A stretch of DNA of 64,000 nucleotides, from positions 186,001-250,000 of the forward strand of contig RSEE01000062.1 of assembly GCA_003971905.1 (NCBI GenBank). Reading direction: 5' to 3'. The position numbers were made by a program, and so were the translations under genes. Position 1 is the stretch's first letter. Each line of letters starts with the position of its first letter. The DNA comes from Moniliella sp. 'wahieum'. Lineage: Eukaryota; Basidiomycota; Moniliellomycetes; Moniliellales; Moniliellaceae. The notes under the pieces were generated by a model. The model made no database searches, was not told the origin of the DNA, and saw only the letters and a program-made list of their open reading frames with translations. This document shows, one piece after another, positions 57,870-64,000 of the stretch.

Positions 57870-59747
57870 ATGGCGGACGTGCTCGCGTTTGAGTCAGACT
57901 GGCCCGACGGCAGCAACGCGTTCGCGCTCCTGTCCGATGCCGCGAGTGAGCTGGATGCGCGCGGGCTGCTCCACGCCGCCCGCGTGGGCGCAGGAGATGG
58001 CCATCTGCGCATTGAACGCCGCTCCAGCGTCGGCTCCGGCTTCAGCTCGGCTTCGGCCTCGGCTTCGGCGGCAGCTCCCCTTGCCTCGCCCCCGTGCCCG
58101 TGCCCGACGCTGACGGCGACACCGATACCAGTCTTTCCACTCCCCACACCCCCTGTGCTCCCACTGCCTCCACCCTGCCCGGCCCGCCCGGCCCTCCGCC
58201 CGCCCGAGGGTGCACTTTGACGCGTCGGCCTCGGCGCGCACTCCCCCCGCCCTTGTCGGCCTCCTCTGGCGTGTCTGGGTCGGATAGCGATCCTGCTACG
58301 CAGGCGATATTCCGCGCTGCGCGGCTGAGTTTTGGCTTGGCGCAGCTGGAGCGGTGCGCGAGATGTTGGAGCGTGTGCGTGGGGATGCGCGCGCGGATTT
58401 TCTACGTCTGTACAGCCGCTTCCTTTTGGCCGAGCGCGCGCGGCTCGATAGCCAACGTATCCTGCCTCATCTGCCTGGCCAGGCACCCGGTCCGGACAGC
58501 TTCTGCCGTTGCTCGCGGAGCTGGTCAAGCCTACCGATGGGTACCTGCTTACCTCAAGGGCACACTCTTCGCTCGGCTGAACAAGTCGGCCGAAGCGGCC
58601 GATTGCCTCGTTCGTTCCCTCCGTCTCGTGCCGTACAACTGGTCTGCCTGGCGCGAGCTCAGTACCTGTCTCACGCCTTCTACCTTTGACTTGGCCGACA
58701 TTGCGGACTGGTTACCTCCCTCGTTTATGACGACGTTTTTTGTCGAGATGCACTTGCGCACGCATGCTCGGGACGAGGAGGCGACTGCCGCACGGCAAGA
58801 TGTGCTCTCCACCGCCTTCCCGGCTCGACTTACCTCTTGACCGCCCGTGCCCTCTCGGCGCACACGGCCATGCACCATGCCGAGGCGTGCGCGCTATTTG
58901 CCGAGGTACATACGCACGATCCGTACGCCACAGCCGGCCTGGCCGAATACAGCAACTCGCTTCACCTTCTGCGCGACCGCACGACGCTGGCCCAGCTGGC
59001 GGATCGATTGGCGCCGCTAGCCGCGAGCGATGCTGGGGTATGTGTGTTGCTGGGCAACTACCACAATGCACGTGGGGACCGAGCGCGGGCGATTGCCGCG
59101 TTCCAACGTGCGCTGCGGCTGGACATGGGGTGCGTAATGGCCTGGGTCTTGCTCGGACACGAGTACGTCGAACTGAAGAATGCGCCGGCAGAGAGCGAGA
59201 TGTACCGTCGAGCGCTGGCGTTGGACCCGGACGATTTCCGTTCGTGGCACGGGCTGGGGCAGGTGTACGAGTTGAGTGAGGCATGGGGGGTATGCGGTGT
59301 ACTACTATGCGCGAGCAGCGGCGGTGCGTCCGTACGATCCTCGGATCTGGCTCGCGCTGGGCGCGTGTTACGAGAAGTTAGGGCAGCCCGCGCAGGCTAT
59401 CGAGGCGTACGAACGACAATTGGCCTGCCGCCCCGACCGGGCAGCGACGATTGCCGCGGTGGAACGGATTGTTGCGCTGCTCGAACGCGAGGGACAGGCA
59501 CTGCATTGGCACCTTCGTCTCGTTGCGCTTGTTGATGCTCACCTCCTCCACCCGCCGACGACGAAGAGGGGGAAACGCTTCCCGGTGGCTTGGCTCGCTA
59601 CGCACGCAGTTACCTCGCTGCAGCCGACACGAGTTGCAGCCCGCGTCCGACAGTGAGGGTGGGGCAACCTCGCCCTGGCTCGGGGAGTACCTGCAAAAAG
59701 TCGTCTTGGCCGGCACGCAGGTGTCGGATGAGGCAGAGGAGTGTTGA
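57870..59747 (+). CDS. CDC23: anaphase-promoting complex subunit APC8/Cdc23
   Basis: A TPR scaffold subunit of the APC/C ubiquitin ligase, which drives sister separation and mitotic exit. Start ATG 57870 (MADVLAFESDWPDGSNAFAL). The N-terminal APC8 block appears as ELDARGLLHAA then WAQEMA. After a low-complexity insert, TPR helices follow: LSFGLAQLERCA, DFLRLYSRFLLAERARLDSQ, YLKGTLFARLNKSAEAADCL with RLVPYNWSAWRELSTCL, and DWLPPSFMTTFFVEMHLR. The C-terminal TPR array is diagnostic: CVLLGNYHNARGDRARAIAA, AWVLLGHEYVELKNAPAESE, DDFRSWHGLGQVYELSEA, YYYARAAAVRPYDPRIWLAL and YEKLGQPAQAIEAYERQL. The likely end is EYLQKVVLAGTQVSDEAEEC at 59747. About six one-base frame slips are present. It is convergent with gamma-adaptin, 247 bp apart. 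Confidence 0.94.
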
Positions 59748-59994
59748 AGCAGGTGCGAATGGGCTGATGGAGAGAGTGTCCACGTTGAACGTTGATGAAT
59801 GATCGATCCAAAGGGTCGCTCCCAGCGTCCCGAGCCAAACACATACTTCTCTTCTCTCACATATCTATCTAGCGCAGGGTGGCGGTGGGGGTGGCGGTGG
59901 GAGGATTACGAAGCAGATGCGATTGCGGGGCACAGGGCCATAGACATCCACACCCGAACAGGCGTATGGGGGTGTACATTTGTACAATTCGGTC

Positions 59995-62670
59995 TTAGGC
60001 AAGCAAGTCAGCGGGAAACCCAGCAAAGTCGACTTGGTGTTGCTTGTTCTCGGCCCGGGCAAGGAGATCCGAAGGCGAGCTTGATGCTCCCTCCGGCCGG
60101 GGCGAGGACGCGCATCAGTTGGGTCGCCTCGGCTCCAGGAGCAAGCGAAGTAGCCGATAACGGCTGCATCTGCAGTTTCTGCGAGCGCGGCACCGCAGCT
60201 TGGAACGCCAACTGCTCCAACGCTTCGGACTGATTGGTAAACCGAGCAGCATCACCACTGCCTTCTTGCTCGCGTCCACACGCGGACTCAGGGTGATGGT
60301 CAGACCATCGGCAGTGAACGCAGTGTACTCGGTAGGCTCAGCTGCCGCCACAGCTGGCGTCGGGGTAGGAGCAGGCACGGCAGGCACGGCCGTGGGCATG
60401 GGCGTGGGGAGGAGGTGCCGCCCAAGCCGAGGAGGTCGAGCGCATCCATTGTCGCGGGCGCTGGAGGAGCAGTCGAAGCCATGGCAGGGGCGGGCGTGGC
60501 AGCCGGAGCAGCAGCAGCGGGGCCGGAACCAAAGAGGGAGAGAAGGTCGTCTTTGGTGCTGCTGCTGGTCTGCGGGGCCGGTGCAGGCGCCGACGGCCCC
60601 GAACCAAAGATATCCAACAGCAGGTCTTGGGTCGACTGCTGTAGCAGCCGCCGGGGCGAGCTGCCGGCAACTGGGGCAGGGAAGGCAGTGTCTTCCCCCA
60701 GCAAATCGAGAGGTTACTTTCTCCGTTGCTTGGGGCAGGAGCAGCAGAAGAAGCAGAAGCGGCAGGCGCTGGGGCCAACTCGGTAAGTGGGTCCCGACGT
60801 GGCTCCGGCAGCGGCATGCTTTCCAGCACGGCAGTCGTCACATCGTGCTTGGGGAGGTGGAGAAGGGCAGAGAGCTCGACGGCACGCTGTTGCACATCGA
60901 GCTCGACGGTGGCACGGTAAGTGGCCAACAGCGCCTCAATCCGAGCCACTTCATCGGTGCTTCCATCCGGGAGGCGCACACTGAGTTTGGCCAGGGCAAC
61001 CAGCACAAACTGTCGAACTTTTTCTGTGGCGTAGGGCGAGCCGAGGAGGGTAGCCAGCAGATCCACCGCCATCGCTCCCGTCACGGCCTGGGTCAGGTCG
61101 GCGTCGTCCTTGTCCTGGGCTTCCGCGCTGGTAAGTGGGGCAAGGAGAAGGTCACCGTATTCGCCCACAGCCCAGACAGCCGCAATGGTCAGCGCCTCTT
61201 GGCTCAGGTCGCGGTGTAACGCAGCAAACAGTTTCTTCACGGCGTATGCCTGCAGTTCGGTGTGCTCAGCAATGAGGCGCAACATTCCGCTCAGACGTCT
61301 TCCCGCACATAAGCGCCAGCAAGGACAAGCATGCGAAGGGCTGTGTCGAGATGCCAGCGTGCACTAGGTGCAAAGCGCACACTAGCAATCCAAAGCTGAA
61401 GCGTTAGCGTAGTCTTGAACTCATTGTCGGCCACCTCGAGGAAAGAGAGAAGCTCGCGCGCCAACACACGCACATTGGCGGCAGTGATGAGGGCATAGGT
61501 GAGCTCGAGGGCGCGGCGGCGGATGGAAATGTCACCGTCACGGAGACAGTCGAGGACGATGGCACGGTGGCGCTGAACAGCGTTGGTGTCGATAGAGACT
61601 TGTTGAGGGTGTTGAGGGCAACGTAGCGGATATTGTTGTCGCGGTTGCTGAGGAACTTACCCAGGATGTTGATGGCCATGACGCGCAAACCATTTTCTGC
61701 ATCAATGTCGAGCACAGTGCGTACGGTCTCGTAGAGGAATGGCGTTTCCGACGTTCTTTGAGGCCTCGGTGTTGGTGGCAACCTGAGCAAGGATGTCGTT
61801 GATGCGCTCAGAAGTGACGCGGTCGCCGTGGCCAAGCACGCGAAGGAGACGCAGAATCTGGACCTGCAAGAAAGGATCGGTGATGCCGTTGACGTCATGC
61901 TCCGGCGAATAGCCCGTGGTACGAGGTTCTTGAGCGTGCGCACGAGATGGGGCACACAGGCGCGGAGACTTTCCATGCTGGCATTCGTCTCGTCGCCGGC
62001 AATGAGGGCGAGGGCAGCGTGGCGGCAGAGCATCACGCCGTGGTTCTTGTCGCTGAGGAGGGTGCGTGTGCGGGGCAGGAAATGGTCAATAAGGTCGGGC
62101 ACCTTACGCACCACACGGAGCGCACAGAGCAGCCTTGCGGCGCAGGTAGGCGTTGCTCGAGCCGAGCAGCGTCTCGATCTCGTGGCTGAGGTCGCGCGAC
62201 ATTTCTTCGGACGCAATGTCGCCGAAGGTGCAGAGGGCAAGGCCAACGATGTACATGTTGCTGTGGTTGAGGTCATTCTTGAGGCCGTTGGTGAGCAGCG
62301 TCAGCACCTCGGTGCTCTCGTCGAGCAGGAGCATGATGCCGAGGTAGCCGAGGCGCTTGTCGGCAAAGCGCGGGGAGGCGACGAGCTTCAGACACTCGAT
62401 CTGGCCAAAGTGGGCGGGGTAGCCGAGCATGTAGATGTAGAGGAGCTTGGCGATGTTGTTGTGGCGGGCAAACGAGTCCTCGTCGCGGAAGGCGGCGCGG
62501 ATGGCGGCGCTTTCCTTCTGGATGAGGCTGCGCTCGTCGGCGAGCGTCTTGCAGGCGCGGATGGCCTTGATGAGCGCCTTGAGGTTGTAGAGGCCGGCGC
62601 TGGCGAGCAGGCCGCCGAGGCGGGGGTCGAGCGCAGCGACCTGCTGCTGCCGCGCAAAGAAGGTCGACAT
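59995..62670 (-). CDS. APL4: AP-1 complex gamma-adaptin large subunit
   Basis: Large subunit of the AP-1 clathrin adaptor, sorting cargo between trans-Golgi and endosomes. Start ATG 62670 ([14 protein letters not shown]). The trunk is strongly conserved: [120 protein letters not shown] and [20 protein letters not shown] hinge follows with repeated DLL(L)(D/S)(I/L)FGSGP motifs (about 60625-60530) and [10 protein letters not shown], which look like clathrin- or accessory-binding DLL boxes. The gamma-ear is at about 60340-60060: [19 protein letters not shown] then [19 protein letters not shown]. The terminus reads [10 protein letters not shown] with a stop at 59995-59997 in one frame. Several one-base slips interrupt the reading. 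Confidence 0.96.
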
Positions 62671-62920
62671 GCGGAGCGGTGGGGGCGACGGAGGCGATGG
62701 GGATGGTGGGGACGACGGCGGCGATGGCGACGGCGTGGAGGCCACGACGGCGCGGGTGGAGCAGCCCAGCCGCCGCCGCACCGCTGAGCTCACCGGTCGC
62801 CCGCCCGGCGCGCTTCCGCCCGGCGCCCATTCCGCCCGCGCGCTTCCGCCTGCTTCCGCCCCTTCCGCCCGGCCCGTCGAGGGTTACGTCGAGCGCCGAG
62901 CGCATCCATCCGTCGCCGCC
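62671..62920. promoter_or_regulatory. divergent promoter, gamma-adaptin / cap-binding gene
   Basis: Only 250 bp separate two start codons that point away from each other, so the two promoters must overlap. The DNA is very GC-rich with GGCGAC and CGCTTCCGCC short repeats. Confidence 0.6.
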
Positions 62921-64000
62921 ATGCCCAGCGACGCGCCCACCATGCCCTCCGACGCGCCCGGCGACGACAAGTACGGCTACCGCCCCGCCCGCGGGTGGCC
63001 GCGGCGTGGCGGCCGCGGCGGCCGCTCGGCTGGTCGCGCGACGACCCCGCCGCCCGCGACGCCGCCTGGCTCGCGCGCTTCCGCCGCATCGTCCTCAACC
63101 TCGGCGAGCCCGCCGACTTTCATGCGGCGAGCGAGATGTACGCCATCGCCGCCGAGCTCGTCGATGGCACTGCCGCTGCCTCCTCCAAGGCCACGCCCAC
63201 CATCACCAAGGCCTTCCTCGCCGCCGTCACCGAGCAGCCCCACAAGCATCCGCTCCTCCTCGCCCTCCTCTGCGTGCTTGCCTACACCCCCCCCGCGCCG
63301 CGCCGCCCGCTCGAGAGAGGGCCTGGGTGTGCCCCCGCCGGACCTTGCCCCCGACCAGACCGCTGTGGATTTGAAGGAGGCCATTATCGATGCCATGCTT
63401 CGCGCCTTCCGCTCGTTCTTGGACCAACGCTTCTGGCGCTCGGTCCGTCTCCAGGTTCGCTTCTTTGCCCTTATGGCCGGCGTCGGCCTTTTGGACCGTG
63501 CCTCGCTTCTTTCTTTGCTGGCCGCGTTTGCTGCCGTGCTCGGTGAACCGGCGGTTACCGCTGCACGCGGTGATTGGGCCGCCGAAGTCATTATCGAGGC
63601 GTTACTCTTTGCCGGGCCTTACCTCGCTTTCTCGCGCCCTTCTGGCTTACCCGACGACGCCAACGCCGACGAAACTGAGTCGCACCCCGCCCATGGCAGT
63701 GGCGCTGCAGACTTGGATCCCCTTGTCGACGCCGTGACTGCATATGATCAGGCGCGGCGTGTGTCGCAGGAACTGGTTGTGCCTTTTTCCGAGGACGCGG
63801 ACGTGCCCCATCTAGTGACCGAATCGTTTGGGTCCAAAGTGCATGCGCTCACCACGATGCGCACCCTCCGCTTCCCCCATCTTCCGTTCCTCCCGCATCT
63901 CGCCGCCTCGTTCCGCCCGATACGGCATCTCGGTTGCAACAAGCCGCCACCTCGGCCATTGCCGCTCAGGTACCGAGACGCTTATCCCGCCCGAATCGGA
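62921..64000 (+). CDS. CBC1: probable nuclear cap-binding protein, 80-kDa subunit (partial)
   Basis: Cut by the right window edge. Start ATG 62921 (MPSDAPTMPSDAPGDDKYGY), then an Arg/Gly-rich start. The MIF4G-like first domain is visible: AWLARFRRIVLNLGEPADFH, ITKAFLAAVTEQPHKHPLLL, then KEAIIDAMLRAFRSFLDQRF, WRSVRLQVRFFALMAGVGLL and WAAEVIIEALLFAGPYL. The order and spacing resemble CBP80/NCBP1, where a helix pair like KLLLRFLA..L is followed by a long helix ending ..PYV. CBP80 with CBP20 binds the 5' cap of nuclear transcripts. The family call is by pattern only. One or two one-base slips (around 63300) change the frame. Confidence 0.65.
   Translation, partial: MPSDAPTMPSDAPGDDKYGYRPARGWPRRGGRGGRSAGRATTPPPATPPGSRASAASSSTSASPPTFMRRARCTPSPPSSSMALPLPPPRPRPPSPRPSSPPSPSSPTSIRSSSPSSACLPTPPPRRAARSREGLGVPPPDLAPDQTAVDLKEAIIDAMLRAFRSFLDQRFWRSVRLQVRFFALMAGVGLLDRASLLSLLAAFAAVLGEPAVTAARGDWAAEVIIEALLFAGPYLAFSRPSGLPDDANADETESHPAHGSGAADLDPLVDAVTAYDQARRVSQELVVPFSEDADVPHLVTESFGSKVHALTTMRTLRFPHLPFLPHLAASFRPIRHLGCNKPPPRPLPLRYRDAYPARIG

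Noticed and set aside
1-64000. CRISPR arrays, rRNA genes, bacterial operons or phage genes
   Set aside because: No regularly spaced direct repeats with unique spacers, no rRNA signature, and all recognised genes are eukaryotic with introns.

Overview
This is a nuclear chromosome segment from a GC-rich, intron-bearing fungus, most likely a basidiomycete. The evidence is GT-AG introns of about 70-280 nt, intron-containing nuclear tRNA genes, a class II myosin, a fungal Ras1-type GTPase, a Kre2/Ktr (GT15) mannosyltransferase, and a SAP-like plus TKL-like protein kinase of a style I associate with Basidiomycota. The phylum is an inference; nothing here fixes a genus.

Layout. Positions 0.9-2.1 kb hold an unrecognised gene (-). 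Exonuclease V (EXO5, -) lies at 3.8-6.5 kb and is divergent from ribose-phosphate pyrophosphokinase (PRS, +) at 7.4-9.1 kb. A SAP/protein kinase gene (+) fills 9.7-12.9 kb and the GT15 mannosyltransferase (-) 13.6-15.3 kb. From 15.3 to 27.7 kb is a gene-poor repeat island: degraded Ty1/copia pieces on both strands and one young copia element (21617-26675) with two 160-bp LTRs that look identical. From 27.7 to 34.7 kb are three unrecognised genes, a dispersed repeat and tRNA-Leu(AAG). Myosin II heavy chain (-, 35.8-42.1 kb) shares a divergent promoter region with an NHP6-type HMG-box gene (+, 42.7-43.3 kb). Ras1 (+) is at 44.6-45.3 kb. From 45.3 to 54.5 kb is another gene-poor stretch with tRNA-Tyr(GTA), an Arg-like tRNA, a second copy of the dispersed repeat and two weak genes. 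The right end is dense: importin-7/8 (+), APC8/Cdc23 (+), AP-1 gamma-adaptin (-) and the start of a probable nuclear cap-binding protein CBP80 (+, cut by the window edge).

The recognised genes are housekeeping functions: nucleotide precursor supply, DNA processing, protein mannosylation, cytokinesis, chromatin architecture, Ras signalling, nuclear import, cell-cycle ubiquitination, clathrin trafficking and RNA cap binding. They do not form a cluster or shared pathway. I found no CRISPR, rRNA, prophage or secondary-metabolite cluster, and no convincing new biological system. The best leads are the SAP-kinase architecture, the long tail behind EXO5, a 244-residue protein with a 38-residue internal duplication, a double-hairpin element next to a tRNA, and a two-copy dispersed repeat.

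Caution for every reader: many highly conserved genes change reading frame by one base, often at short homopolymers (PRS, EXO5, GT15, kinase, myosin, importin, APC8, gamma-adaptin, and probably others). This looks like residual sequencing or assembly indels rather than gene death, so gene extents below are given as whole loci and exact exon joins only where the frame holds.
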